64,000 bases of DNA from contig DAOUME010000026.1 in assembly GCA_034411995.1 (NCBI GenBank), positions 1,090,491 to 1,154,490 on the forward strand. The letters run 5' to 3'. The position numbers and the translations under genes are program-made. The first letter of the stretch is position 1, and each line of letters starts with the position of its first letter. Below the pieces are notes generated by a model. The model was not told the DNA's origin. It saw nothing but the letters and a program-made list of their open reading frames with translations, and ran no database searches. Shown here in pieces: positions 17,805 through 27,501 of this stretch. Source of the DNA: JAUVXJ01 sp034411995. GTDB lineage: Bacteria; Chloroflexota; Anaerolineae; UBA7937; B3-Chlor.

Positions 17805-18677
17805 GTGAGAGTACTGGTGACCGGCGCAAACGGGATGCTCGGACGCGACCTGTGTGGCGTGTTCGAGCAGAAGCACGAGGTCATCGCTACCGACATAGAA
17901 GAAATGGACGTCACAGACCATGCCCTCCTGTTGAAGACTGTGAACGAGGTGAGGCCCGACCTGGTAGTCCACCTGGCCGGCGTTAGCGACATGGACAGAT
18001 GCGAGAAAGAGCCCGATCTGGCCTACAGCGTCAACACGCTGGGGACCAAGAACGTCGCACTTGCGTGCCAGCGGACCAACGCGCTGATGACCTATGTAAG
18101 CACGCTCTCGGTCTTCGAGGGCACCAAGTGTGAACCCTACACCGAGCTCGACAAGCCCAATCCTCAAAGCCAATACGCCAAGGTGAAGTACCAGGGCGAG
18201 ATCGTGGTCAGAGACTTCTTGGACAGATACTACATCGTGCGCGCCGGATGGCTCTTTGGGGGCGGCCCACAGGACAATGAGTTCGTCGGCAAGACCATCG
18301 ACTTGGCGAGGACCGGCACCGAGCTCATGGTGGTCAACGACAAGTTCGGGTCTCCCACATATACCAAAGACCTCGCCTCTGGTATGCTGCGCCTGGTAGC
18401 CACAGGCCAGTACGGAACCTACCACATGGTCAACACTGGCCCCGCATGCAGCCGCTATGAGATGGCGCAGAGGATACTGGGACATGCCGGCATAGAAGGG
18501 TGCAAAGTGATCCCGTGCTCGTCCGCCTACTATCCGTTGGCAGCACCCAGACCGCGGATGGAGGCAGGGCGCAACTACAATCTGGAATTGATGGGCCTGC
18601 ACATCATGCGTCCCTGGCAAGACGCCCTGAAAGAGTACGTCGAGGCCAACTGGGTCGAGCAACAGTATAGGGATTAG
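17805..18677 (+). CDS. rmlD: dTDP-4-dehydrorhamnose reductase
   Basis: 290 residues from the GTG at 17805, which has GAGGATGAG upstream. RmlD-type SDR: VTGANGMLGRDLC (5-17), VVHLAGVSDMDRCEKEP (54-70), catalytic Tyr124/Lys128 in QYAKVK, and RAGWLFGGG with FGSPTYTKDLA in the substrate region. It would make dTDP-L-rhamnose from the 4-keto intermediate in the cytosol. RmlA, RmlB and RmlC are not in the window, so they must be elsewhere or the enzyme works on a different keto-sugar. A frameshifted relative lies at 14660-15095. Confidence 0.83.
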   Translation: MRVLVTGANGMLGRDLCGVFEQKHEVIATDIEEMDVTDHALLLKTVNEVRPDLVVHLAGVSDMDRCEKEPDLAYSVNTLGTKNVALACQRTNALMTYVSTLSVFEGTKCEPYTELDKPNPQSQYAKVKYQGEIVVRDFLDRYYIVRAGWLFGGGPQDNEFVGKTIDLARTGTELMVVNDKFGSPTYTKDLASGMLRLVATGQYGTYHMVNTGPACSRYEMAQRILGHAGIEGCKVIPCSSAYYPLAAPRPRMEAGRNYNLELMGLHIMRPWQDALKEYVEANWVEQQYRD

Positions 18678-18842
18678 CATACTGGGCAGCGGCGGCATTC
18701 CGGTCGACCACTCCGGCCTTGAGACAGCCGTCGAGGGAAAGCGCAGGTAAGGATCGTCTACAACCGGGACAAGGCTGCTGAGGACATGAGAAGCCGTATC
18801 TGTCCGTTCCGCACACTTGTAGGCCTGGCAATGGGGATGTAA

Positions 18843-20261
18843 ATGGGGGATAGGAGAGGCACCGGTTTCGCCATCTTCCTCTGTATCTCGGACCTTGCAC
18901 TGACGGCGGTTGCTCTATGGCTGGCTTCCGTCGCACGCGTCACCCTACCCTGGGGAGCCACCCTCTGGCGTAGCGTCCAACTGAACGTGCAGGTGTACGT
19001 GCTGGTGCTCCTGGTCTGGCTCTCCGTTTTCCTCCTCCTGTCCGTCTACGACCCTAAGAAGAACCTGAGGCTTGCCGACGAACTGCAAATGGTGCTGACG
19101 GCGGTCCCTGTGAGTACCCTCGTGTTTGCAGGAACGCTCTATCTTTCCTATCGCGATGTTCCCCGGTTGCTCTTTCTCTATTTCTTCGTCATCGACCTGG
19201 CTCTCCTGCTGTGCTGGAGGGCTCTGCTCCGGGGGGTGCTACGGGCGAGCCAGAGATCGAGACAGCCTGGAACAAACGTCCTCATCGCCGGAGCTGGCGA
19301 GGTGGGACGCAACGTGGCGGCCAATCTTCAGCAGAGGCGATGGACAGGCCTCGAAGTCGTGGGCTTCGTCGACGACGATCCGAAAAAGCAGGGTAAGTGG
19401 TTCAGCGGCGTTGCCGTTCTGGGTAGCCTGGCGGACACAACACGCCTCATCGAAGAGCAGCAGATACGGGAGATCATCTTTGCTCTTCCGCTCCGGGCCC
19501 ATGAGGAGATAGCCAACCTGGTGGTAGGTTTGCAGCGGCTTCCTGTGGTGGTGAAGATCGTACCAGATTTCTTCGACCTGGCTTTCTTCCGGGCGGCCAT
19601 TACCGTCGACGACCTGGGCGGCATTCCACTCCTGAACCTCAGAGCATCGGCGATAGAGGGTTTCCCGCGGGCGGTCAAGCGGGCGTTCGACGTCCTGGGG
19701 GCCACCGTGCTCGTGGTGGCGCTCTCTCCGCTGCTGCTGCTCACCGCCATCCTGATCAAGGTGGATTCAAAGGGGCCGGTGATTTTCAGGCAAATCAGGA
19801 TCGGCGAGAACTGCCAGCCCTTCCACATGTACAAGTTTCGCTCCATGGTCGCTGACGCGGAAGACAAGCTGAAGGAAGTGATTACCCAAACTGAGGATGG
19901 ACAACTGATCCACAAGGTGAGAGATGACCCCAGGGTCACCCGTGTGGGACGCTTCCTCCGGCGCACCAGTGTGGACGAACTGCCTCAGTTGTTCAACGTA
20001 CTCAAGGGAGAGATGAGCCTGGTAGGTCCCCGTCCGGAGCTACCTTTCCTGGTGGAGCGATACGAAGCCTGGCAGCGCAAACGGTTCGCAGTGCCGCCCG
20101 GCATGACCGGGTGGTGGCAGATCACCGGACGCAGTGACCACCCCATGCACCTGCACGTCGAGGACGACCTGTTCTACATCCAGAACTACTCCCTGCTGCT
20201 GGATGTGCAGATTCTGTGGAAGACCATAGGCGCGGTGCTCGGACGCAGAGGGGCCTTTTGA
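18843..20261 (+). CDS. polyprenyl glycosylphosphotransferase (WbaP/WcaJ-type, long form)
   Basis: 472 residues. Four N-terminal hydrophobic helices (about 8-125) are followed by a Rossmann-like CoA-binding-fold region (VLIAGAGEVGRNVAANL, about 140-156; VVGFVDDDPKKQG). The bacterial sugar transferase domain begins with a hydrophobic hairpin about residue 280 and contains HMYKFRSMVADAE, TSVDELPQLFNVLKGEMSLVGPRPE (about 378-402) and the late PPGMTGWWQITGRS. It transfers a sugar-1-phosphate from a nucleotide sugar to undecaprenyl phosphate, the first committed step of glycan assembly. It is one of two initiating transferases in the window (see 58174). Confidence 0.92.
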   Translation: MGDRRGTGFAIFLCISDLALTAVALWLASVARVTLPWGATLWRSVQLNVQVYVLVLLVWLSVFLLLSVYDPKKNLRLADELQMVLTAVPVSTLVFAGTLYLSYRDVPRLLFLYFFVIDLALLLCWRALLRGVLRASQRSRQPGTNVLIAGAGEVGRNVAANLQQRRWTGLEVVGFVDDDPKKQGKWFSGVAVLGSLADTTRLIEEQQIREIIFALPLRAHEEIANLVVGLQRLPVVVKIVPDFFDLAFFRAAITVDDLGGIPLLNLRASAIEGFPRAVKRAFDVLGATVLVVALSPLLLLTAILIKVDSKGPVIFRQIRIGENCQPFHMYKFRSMVADAEDKLKEVITQTEDGQLIHKVRDDPRVTRVGRFLRRTSVDELPQLFNVLKGEMSLVGPRPELPFLVERYEAWQRKRFAVPPGMTGWWQITGRSDHPMHLHVEDDLFYIQNYSLLLDVQILWKTIGAVLGRRGAF

Positions 20262-20436
20262 CGGGGAGGGTGCTTCGAAAGGCCCTCCTTCGGTGTCGAC
20301 AGTCGGGCAATCGCTGCCCTCAGGACAGTGACCGGGGGGCAGCATCGATGAACCTCTCTGGAGGCCCGATCCGCACACTGCATATTAGATTCCCTCTCAG
20401 TGCGCGACGGCAGATTGTGGGCCATGGGCAACAACA

Positions 20437-21513
20437 GTGGTTACCGAGTCACTAGTTAGTATCATCCAAGTCAAGAGCACCGTGCGGGAAGCCGTGACGC
20501 AGGCTATGCAACTGGCTCACTGGCAGGAGTTCATACGGCCTGGGGCGGACGTGGCGTTGAAGCCCAACCTGACCCTGGACTTCTTGCTGCCCGGCGCTGT
20601 GACCTCCCCCTCTGTCATGGAAGGTGTCATCCTGACCATTCGCGGGTACGTCAGTCGAATCTACATAGTGGAATCGAACCAGGTGTTGATCAGGAGCGTG
20701 GAAAAGGCGCTGCGCCAGACGAGAATCGCCGATCTGTGCGAGAAGTACGATGTAGAATGGGTCAACATGTCACGCGGACCCTACCAGCGGGTGCGATGCG
20801 AAGATGGATTGGTCTTGCAGGATATCGACTTGCCGGAGATACTGTCCCGAACGCAGCTCATTACCGTGCCCACGATGAAGACCCACGGCAGAACTGTCAT
20901 TAGCGGCGCCATCAAGAACCAATGGGGTTGCTTGAAAGAGCTTAGACACAACTATCATCCAGTGGTCAACGAGGCGCTTGCGGACGTCAATTCGGTGGTG
21001 AAACCAAGCTTCGCTGTGATGGACGCGACCGTAGGTCTTGAAGGAAATGGACCGAAATCGGGAATCCCAAGAATAGCGGATCGTGTGCTCGCGTCCGGCG
21101 ATTTCGTGGCTCTGGATGCCGTCGCAGCCAAGATCATGGGCTTTGACCCCGAGGCCATCCCTCACATCCAACACTGCCACGATCGTGGCCTGGGAAGAGG
21201 CACGTTGGTGGAGATCACAACCGTCGGCGAAGACATAAAGGCCCTGAATCTCCATTTCCAGCCAGCGAGAAACAACCAAGTGGCTGTGGTCGAGATGCTC
21301 CTGAGAGGATCACGCGTTCACAAGTTGGTGTTCGACACGCCGCTCTTCCAAGTGTTCATCGGAGGGGCCTTGATTTGGTACTATGTGTGGTATTACCTGC
21401 TCGGTGGGAAACGGCAACGCGACAGGATACTGAGGAATCCCAAGTATGGACCACAGTGGGCCCCAGGCCCCCGGCCAAAGCCTTCGAAAGCAGAGAGAGG
21501 CACGCCGCAATGA
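20437..21513 (+). CDS. DUF362-family protein with C-terminal hydrophobic segment
   Basis: 358 residues from GTG. The body matches the DUF362 pattern: VALKPNL (about 40), an acidic-residue-rich core with TVPTMKTHGRTVISGAIKNQWGCLKELRH (about 145-173), and FAVMDATVGLEGNGPKSG (about 192-210) before DFVALDAVAAKIMGF. No ferredoxin-type cysteine cluster is present, unlike many DUF362 proteins. A hydrophobic stretch near residues 305-325 (FIGGALIWYYVWYYLL) suggests membrane anchoring near the C-terminus. The biochemical function is unknown; the next start overlaps its stop (ATGA), so it is coupled to the methyltransferase. Confidence 0.78.
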   Translation: MVTESLVSIIQVKSTVREAVTQAMQLAHWQEFIRPGADVALKPNLTLDFLLPGAVTSPSVMEGVILTIRGYVSRIYIVESNQVLIRSVEKALRQTRIADLCEKYDVEWVNMSRGPYQRVRCEDGLVLQDIDLPEILSRTQLITVPTMKTHGRTVISGAIKNQWGCLKELRHNYHPVVNEALADVNSVVKPSFAVMDATVGLEGNGPKSGIPRIADRVLASGDFVALDAVAAKIMGFDPEAIPHIQHCHDRGLGRGTLVEITTVGEDIKALNLHFQPARNNQVAVVEMLLRGSRVHKLVFDTPLFQVFIGGALIWYYVWYYLLGGKRQRDRILRNPKYGPQWAPGPRPKPSKAERGTPQ

Positions 21514-22166
21514 CGCGTGATGTCCAGAAGCTATACTCGGCGCGCTTCTCGGAGAGCGACCTGCAGCGGAAGAACATGGTGTGGGAAGTGCTGTGTCGTG
21601 ACTTCTTCCAGAAGTACGTCGGCCTTTCGGACACTGTCGTGGATGTCGGCGCTGGACACTGCGAGTTCATAAACAACATCCGGTGTGGCAGGAAGTACGC
21701 CGTGGATCTAAGCGAGCACACGCGCCAATTCGCTGGCGAGGGGGTCGCCGTTCTGCAGGCAAAGAGCACCAATATGCGCGCACTCGGGAATGGAAGCGTT
21801 GACGTCGTGTTCGCCAGCAACTTCTTCGAGCACCTCGAGAGCAAGGCTGATCTTCTGGCAACGTTGAGGGAAATACACAGGGTCTTGACAACTGGAGGAC
21901 GGCTCCTGATTCTGCAACCCAACATCAAGTACCTTCACGGGTCTTTCTGGGATTTCTTGGATCACCACCTTCCTCTGAGCCACTTGAGCATGACAGAGGC
22001 CCTGGAGTTGACCGACTTCAGTGTTCTGGAGACCCGTCCTAGGTTCCTGCCGTTCACGACGAAGAGCGCCCTGCCCCAGAGCCCCTTGCTGGTTGCCTTG
22101 TATCTCAAGGTTCCGCTCGCACAACGCATCATGGGTAAGCAAATGTTCATCGCTGCCACTAGATAG
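21510..22166 (+). CDS. class I SAM-dependent methyltransferase
   Basis: 218 residues from the ATG at 21510, which overlaps the DUF362 stop. Upstream extension of the frame only shadows DUF362. VVDVGAGHCEFINNI (about 42-56) is motif I, then YAVDLSEHTRQFA, and NGSVDVVFASNFFEHLESKADLLATLREIHRVLTTGG is a classic methyltransferase-11 core. Probably methylates a glycan or sugar intermediate. The FAD oxidoreductase follows immediately, with AGGAGG straddling this stop codon. Confidence 0.85.
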   Translation: MTRDVQKLYSARFSESDLQRKNMVWEVLCRDFFQKYVGLSDTVVDVGAGHCEFINNIRCGRKYAVDLSEHTRQFAGEGVAVLQAKSTNMRALGNGSVDVVFASNFFEHLESKADLLATLREIHRVLTTGGRLLILQPNIKYLHGSFWDFLDHHLPLSHLSMTEALELTDFSVLETRPRFLPFTTKSALPQSPLLVALYLKVPLAQRIMGKQMFIAATR

Positions 22167-22176
22167 GAGGGAGGCA

Positions 22177-23541
22177 ATCGAAGAGGGAGCACCAGCACAC
22201 CAGCGGTCATCAACAACACTCAGAGTAGGGATAGTCGGCGGAGGCATAGCCGGACTTTCAGCGGCCTACGAGCTGTCAAAACACGGAGTGAAACCAGTGG
22301 TGTTCGAGCGGGAAGAGACGTTGGGAGGACTGGCGAGTAGCTTCCTCCTGGAAGGACATCACCTGGAACGCTATTACCATTTCATCTGTCGAGGCGACCG
22401 CTCGCTTCTACAACTTCTGGACGAACTGGGACTCAAGCCCGACGTACACTGGGTGCACACCACCATGGGCTTGGTCTACGAGAGAAGGCTCTACCCCTTC
22501 GGCGAACCGTGGGATCTGCTCACGTTTGCGGCTCTCAATTGGAGGGACAAGCTCAGATTCGGATGGGGTGTGCTCCGCTCCAAGAGCCTAAGCGATTGGC
22601 ACGATATGGAGAACGTGCCTGCTGCCCGGTGGTTGACCCAACGCTTTGGCTCAAGAGCTTACACAATTGTCCATGAACCCCTACTCACGCTCAAGTTCGG
22701 TCCCTACGCTGACAGGATATCGGCAGCTTGGATGTGGGCCCGCATTCACCGCCTCGCTCGCTCCCGCACGGGTCCTCTACAGAGAGAGATGCTGGGCTAT
22801 CTAGACGGCGGAAGTCAGCGGCTCGTGAACAGATTGGCACAGGAGATCACGATCAGAGGTGGTCGGATACTCACTGGGTCGCCGATCTCCAAGATCCTGG
22901 CGTCGGACGGACATGTGATGGGCGTCCAGTGTGCTGGGCGCAGTTGGAAGTTCGACCAGGTACTCTCCACCATCCCTGCGCCTAGTCTGGCGAAGTGCGC
23001 AGAGGGCATCTATGGAGCTCGTGTGCACAGGTCCGGTGGCGTGGAGTGGATAGGAGTGGTCTGCCTGGTGTTGCGGCTGAAAACGCCCCTTACAAGGCAT
23101 TTCTGGGTGAACATCAGCGACCCCACTATCCCCCTGGCCGGGATCATTGAGTTCACGAAGCTCAACCCATGCCCCTACCTTGGTGGGGAATCCATCACCT
23201 ATGTGCCTCGGTACATGCCCTGCACCGACGATGCCTACTCCATGGGGAGCGATGATCAGTACAGACAGGTCGTGGAGTACCTCAAGCTGCTCTTCCCCGG
23301 TTTCTCGGACAAGCAGGTCAGGGACTATCATCTCTTCATGGATGACTACGCTCAACCCATCTGTGAGATAGGTTTCTCACAGACCGTCGCCTCGATGAAG
23401 TCACCCTGCGCGGGGTTCTATGCTGTCGACTCCTCTCTGCTTCATCCCCACGACAGGACGCTATCCAATAGCATAGACCTGGGATACAAGGCGGCAAGAC
23501 TCATGATGCGCGAATCGACGGAGGGCTATGGGCCGGCGTAG
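22177..23541 (+). CDS. FAD-dependent amine-oxidase-fold oxidoreductase
   Basis: About 454 residues. GIVGGGIAGLSAAYELSKHG with FEREETLGGLASSF is the FAD dinucleotide-binding site; GGSQRLVNRLAQEI and a C-terminal GFYAVDSSLLHPHDRTLSNSIDLGYKAA close the FAD domain as in phytoene-desaturase, protoporphyrinogen-oxidase and UDP-galactopyranose-mutase-like proteins. No ATG, GTG or TTG occurs in frame between the methyltransferase stop and the FAD motif. An AGGAGG at 22166-22171 stands before an in-frame ATC at 22177, the position used here. The alternative is a TTG about 75 nt inside the upstream gene. Substrate unknown. Confidence 0.75.
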   Translation: MEEGAPAHQRSSTTLRVGIVGGGIAGLSAAYELSKHGVKPVVFEREETLGGLASSFLLEGHHLERYYHFICRGDRSLLQLLDELGLKPDVHWVHTTMGLVYERRLYPFGEPWDLLTFAALNWRDKLRFGWGVLRSKSLSDWHDMENVPAARWLTQRFGSRAYTIVHEPLLTLKFGPYADRISAAWMWARIHRLARSRTGPLQREMLGYLDGGSQRLVNRLAQEITIRGGRILTGSPISKILASDGHVMGVQCAGRSWKFDQVLSTIPAPSLAKCAEGIYGARVHRSGGVEWIGVVCLVLRLKTPLTRHFWVNISDPTIPLAGIIEFTKLNPCPYLGGESITYVPRYMPCTDDAYSMGSDDQYRQVVEYLKLLFPGFSDKQVRDYHLFMDDYAQPICEIGFSQTVASMKSPCAGFYAVDSSLLHPHDRTLSNSIDLGYKAARLMMRESTEGYGPA

Positions 23542-23610
23542 TCGGCCGACTGTGGACCCCACACGATAGCGCTAAGATCCTCCCGTGGTCACATCGAAGG
23601 AACTGTCTGT

Positions 23611-25827
23611 ATGCATGCCAAGGAAACGGCTGACAGAGAGAAGCTCCTGACACTGAGTGTGGTTCTGGCCACCGCTCTTCTGGCGACAGGGCTGCGGCTG
23701 TACGCCCTGGATGCCACAGCCTTGTGCGGAGATGAACTCTACAGCGCAAGCCGCGTGCAGCTAGGCATGTCATCGATCATCAGGAATACGGCAGCCTATG
23801 ACGATGTGCCGCCATTGTACTATCTCGTCAGCCGATCATTCCTGATCTTGATGGGCAACACCGACTTCACCTTCCGTTTCCCCACCGCACTCCTTGGCGC
23901 ACTCTCCGTCCTGCTGACCTACAAGGTAGGCGAGATGCTCTGGTCGAGGAGCGTGGGGTTAATAGGATCCTTCATGCTGGCGATCAACGCTTACCATGTT
24001 CAGTTCTCACAATTCGCCAGGCACTATGCACTCACGGTGTTCATAGTCCTCTTATCGCTGATCCTCTTCCTGAAGGCCCTGGAGACCAACCGGAAGAGCT
24101 ACTGGCTGGGATTTGCGATTGGCACGGCTTTCGGGTTCTACAATCACTACTTCGTGCTCCTGATGCTGGTCAGCGAAACGATCTACGCATCCTGCGCCAT
24201 TGCCCAAGCGTATGTGACTCAACGCACGTCATCGGGGCTTGCCGAGCAGAAGCGCTCCTCGGAACAGACCGTTGACCCTAGGCGGCAAGCGTTGACGTTT
24301 GCCGGGAGTCTAGCTCTCATCGCCATCTTCTGTCTCCCTTGGGTACCTCCCATGCTGAAGCACCTGTCAGGACCTCACGTCCGATGGGGTGGCTTTGCGG
24401 GCAGCGCCGCGCTGAGCATCCAGCAGTGGCCTGGATACATCCACCTGTGGTTGAGCAGCTACAGTGGGGTGCATGCCCCTCTCGTGCTACTGTTGGCCGC
24501 CTTGTTCGTCTTGGGGCTGATACGCTCCCAACGTGGCCCCGCCCTGCTGATCGCACTGTCGATTGGGATACCGCTGCTGTTCTCGATCAGCGTGATATCT
24601 GACCGGGCCGCCGATCCCAGGTACTCGGTGTTCATCCTCCCGCTATACTTGCTCGTACTGGCACGAGGAAGTTTGTCAGTAGCATCGGCCGTACAGCGAC
24701 TCTTGAGCAGAACGGTCCGGCACCGGGACTGGCTATTACCGTTCACCACAACCATCGTCGTCCTCACCGTTGCCGGGCTCGGTGTCGTGCCCCTCCACGA
24801 CTACTACCTCAACCGTCCGACAGAGGAGTGGCGAGCCGCAGCGAAGTACCTAGCGGACAACTTGGTTCCAGGTGACCTGATCCTTGTCGATGGCGTCGAA
24901 TACGGCGGCGGACGGGACTCCGGCCGGGTCCTCATGGGTTTGTCTCGTTATCTGCCAGCCTATGGTCTCACCGGCGCTCCACTGTCCAAGGTCGAGAGGG
25001 GACTCTGGAAGAATCTGCTCGGATCTCTTGAGCAAGATCCGGGTAGAGTATGGGCAGTTCTCTGGTATTCTGCCACAGCTCCTTCCTGGGAAGGCCAGGA
25101 GCACCCCAACATTGTCGATTTTCCAGGCGTGCTCATCATCCGGCCGATGGAACCATCCGGAGACATATTTCGAGACACGGTCTCCATGCTGCATGTCCTG
25201 CTCGACCTCATGCCTACGCAGGAGGGTCGCTTCGATGTACATCTCGCCCTGGCTGATATCTATCTGCGAACTCTGCAACTTGAGGATGCCCAATCCGAAC
25301 TAGACAGCGCGAGCGCGGTGCGGCCAGAAAGTCCGGAGGCTTCACGCGCCCTGACCGAGGCACTGGCGGACTTCGAGCGTACCTCTTCGGCGATGCAAGA
25401 TATTCAGCACCCTCTCTGGCGCAACATCGGCCAAGAGATCGCTCTTGTAGGTTACGACATGGGCACAACAGCCGCGAGCCCCGGGGAGTCGCTGCACCTT
25501 GCGCTCTGGTGGGCGGCCTTGCGGAAGATGAACCGAGACTACACAGCCTTCGTTCATGTCGTGGGACCAGATGGCCAGATTCTGGTCCAGGAGGACAGAC
25601 TGCTGAAGCACGCCTCCCTTCTCACGTCCGGATGGCGACCTGGAGACGCACCGGTCAGCGATGAGTACGACCTCCAACTTCCCGCCGATAGTAAGGCCGG
25701 CAAGTACAACGTCATCGTTGGCGTATACTACTGGGAGACTGGAGAACGTCTTCCAGTCTGGGACGAGCTTGGACAGAGAGCCCATGGCGATGCGATATGG
25801 CTTGAGGAGCTAGCCATGATCGGGTGA
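23611..25827 (+). CDS. GT39-like membrane glycosyltransferase with TPR and beta-sandwich tail
   Basis: 738 residues. The N-terminal ~420 residues form a GT-C/PMT-type enzyme: TM1 near 12-33, then the catalytic-loop acidic pair Asp41-Glu42 in CGDELYS, PPLYYL, and many helices including NAYHVQFSQFARHYAL. An extracytoplasmic part follows (EWRAAAKYLADNLVPGDLILVDG), then a short TPR-like helical segment (about 525-590) and a beta-rich domain from GYDMGTTAASPGESLHLALWW to the end. GT-C enzymes use polyprenyl-phosphate sugars on the outer membrane face. Its paralogue is at 29719. Confidence 0.85.
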   Translation: MHAKETADREKLLTLSVVLATALLATGLRLYALDATALCGDELYSASRVQLGMSSIIRNTAAYDDVPPLYYLVSRSFLILMGNTDFTFRFPTALLGALSVLLTYKVGEMLWSRSVGLIGSFMLAINAYHVQFSQFARHYALTVFIVLLSLILFLKALETNRKSYWLGFAIGTAFGFYNHYFVLLMLVSETIYASCAIAQAYVTQRTSSGLAEQKRSSEQTVDPRRQALTFAGSLALIAIFCLPWVPPMLKHLSGPHVRWGGFAGSAALSIQQWPGYIHLWLSSYSGVHAPLVLLLAALFVLGLIRSQRGPALLIALSIGIPLLFSISVISDRAADPRYSVFILPLYLLVLARGSLSVASAVQRLLSRTVRHRDWLLPFTTTIVVLTVAGLGVVPLHDYYLNRPTEEWRAAAKYLADNLVPGDLILVDGVEYGGGRDSGRVLMGLSRYLPAYGLTGAPLSKVERGLWKNLLGSLEQDPGRVWAVLWYSATAPSWEGQEHPNIVDFPGVLIIRPMEPSGDIFRDTVSMLHVLLDLMPTQEGRFDVHLALADIYLRTLQLEDAQSELDSASAVRPESPEASRALTEALADFERTSSAMQDIQHPLWRNIGQEIALVGYDMGTTAASPGESLHLALWWAALRKMNRDYTAFVHVVGPDGQILVQEDRLLKHASLLTSGWRPGDAPVSDEYDLQLPADSKAGKYNVIVGVYYWETGERLPVWDELGQRAHGDAIWLEELAMIG

Positions 25828-26034
25828 GGGCACCCCCGGCGCGAGCAAATCGCCACACCTTGCGGCGTCAGTTGCATGCTGAGAACGATACATTCTGGAA
25901 TACCCACTTAGTCTTGCGACTGATGGTTGTGGACCGCGCGGCGAAGCTTGGAAGTCCACCTCCGATTCCTTGCTGTCTAGCACAGGAGCGTGAACCGTGC
26001 GAGTCACAAGGGCTCAGGAGCAACGTGAGGTACT

Positions 26035-27501
26035 ATGACTGGCGGTACCGAAACGAATCAAACCAATGCAGCAGCCGCTCGCAGCTATCAACGGGTGCGC
26101 ATGGCCCACTGGGATCGTGTGGCGAGGATGCTGCATCGATGGAGTGGACTGGGCGGGTTCTATCACAGGCAACTTGCACACCTCTACCGTCTCCTGGTTC
26201 CGCCAGGTCTGCGCGTACTCGAGGTGGGCTGTGGACAGGGAGATTTGCTGGCTGCGCTTCAGCCCTCTGTGGGAGTGGGAGTGGATTTCTCCATAGAGAT
26301 GCTCAGGCGGGCCTCAGTGAGGTACCCACGGCTGCACTTCTTGCAGGCCGACGCACACCAACTGCCGCTGGGTGGCGACTTCGACGTCATCATCCTCTCA
26401 GACCTGGTCAATGATCTGTGGGACGTTCAAGCCGTCTTTGAACAACTGGCCACTTTGTGCCATCCCCGGACACGGCTGATGCTCAACACCTACAGCCGCC
26501 TTTGGGAGATTCCCCTGGCGCTGGCTCAACGCCTGGGCCTGAGCAAGCCGAACCTGGAGCAGAACTGGTTCACGGTGGAAGACATCTCCAATCTGTTAAG
26601 ACTCACCGGTCTTGAGGTTGTCAAGCATACGCAGGAGATCCTCCTGCCTCTGTACCTGCCCTTGTTCTCCATGCTGGCCAACCGTGCTTTGGTCAGGTTC
26701 TGGCCATTCTGCCATGGCGCCTTGACCAACTTCGTGATTGCCCGTCCCGCATCGGTGGGTGAACGGCGCGCTTTCTCCCAGGAACCAGTGGTCTCTGTGA
26801 TCGTCCCCGTGCGAAACGAAGCTGGCAACGTCGAAGGCATCTTGACCCGGGTGCCGGAGATGGGAGCCGGCACCGAACTGGTCTTCGTAGAGGGGCACTC
26901 CCAGGACGACAGTTACGCCGCGCTCGAGCGCGCCATGGCCAACCACACCAGCCGTAGATGCCAGCTATTCAGACAAGCAGGTCGGGGAAAGGGAGACGCG
27001 GTGAGGATGGGCTTCTCCCATGCCAGCGGCGAAATCCTGATGATTCTGGACGCCGACTTGACCGTCCCGCCAGAGGACTTGCCTCGTTGCTACGACGCCC
27101 TGGTATCAGCAAGGGCTGAGTTTGTGAACGGCGTTCGTCTGGTGTACCCTATGCAACACCGCGCCATGCGCTTCCTGAACCTGGTCGGAAACAAAGCCTT
27201 CAGCGTGATCTTCTCCTGGCTGCTTGGGCAGCCGATCAAGGACACTTTGTGTGGTACCAAGGCCCTCTGGAAGCGAGATTATGACTTGATTGCCGATAAC
27301 CGGGCGTACTTCGGTGATTTCGATCCATTTGGAGATTTCGATCTGCTGTTTGGCGCCGCCAAGCTCAATCTCAAGATCGTCGATTTGCCCATCCGCTACC
27401 GAGAGCGCACGTATGGTGCTACCAACATCCAGCGCTGGCAGCACGGGTGGCTACTGGTCAGAATGGTGGTGTTTGCGGCCCGGCGCATCAAGTTCGTATG
27501 A
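26035..27501 (+). CDS. fused SAM methyltransferase - GT2 glycosyltransferase
   Basis: 488 residues in one open frame. Residues about 1-240 are a class I methyltransferase (RVLEVGCGQGDLLAAL, DFSIEMLRRA, FDVIILSDLVNDLWD). Residues about 250-488 are a GT2 domain: VVSVIVPVRNEAGNVEGIL, FVEGHSQDDSY, AGRGKGDAVRMGF, LMILDADLTVPPEDL with the DAD motif, and IKDTLCGTKALWKRDY, as in DPM/polyprenol-phosphate glycosyltransferases. There are no clear C-terminal membrane helices. A bifunctional enzyme that methylates and transfers in one pathway is plausible. The gap upstream (25828-26034) shows no gene. Confidence 0.85.
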   Translation: MTGGTETNQTNAAAARSYQRVRMAHWDRVARMLHRWSGLGGFYHRQLAHLYRLLVPPGLRVLEVGCGQGDLLAALQPSVGVGVDFSIEMLRRASVRYPRLHFLQADAHQLPLGGDFDVIILSDLVNDLWDVQAVFEQLATLCHPRTRLMLNTYSRLWEIPLALAQRLGLSKPNLEQNWFTVEDISNLLRLTGLEVVKHTQEILLPLYLPLFSMLANRALVRFWPFCHGALTNFVIARPASVGERRAFSQEPVVSVIVPVRNEAGNVEGILTRVPEMGAGTELVFVEGHSQDDSYAALERAMANHTSRRCQLFRQAGRGKGDAVRMGFSHASGEILMILDADLTVPPEDLPRCYDALVSARAEFVNGVRLVYPMQHRAMRFLNLVGNKAFSVIFSWLLGQPIKDTLCGTKALWKRDYDLIADNRAYFGDFDPFGDFDLLFGAAKLNLKIVDLPIRYRERTYGATNIQRWQHGWLLVRMVVFAARRIKFV

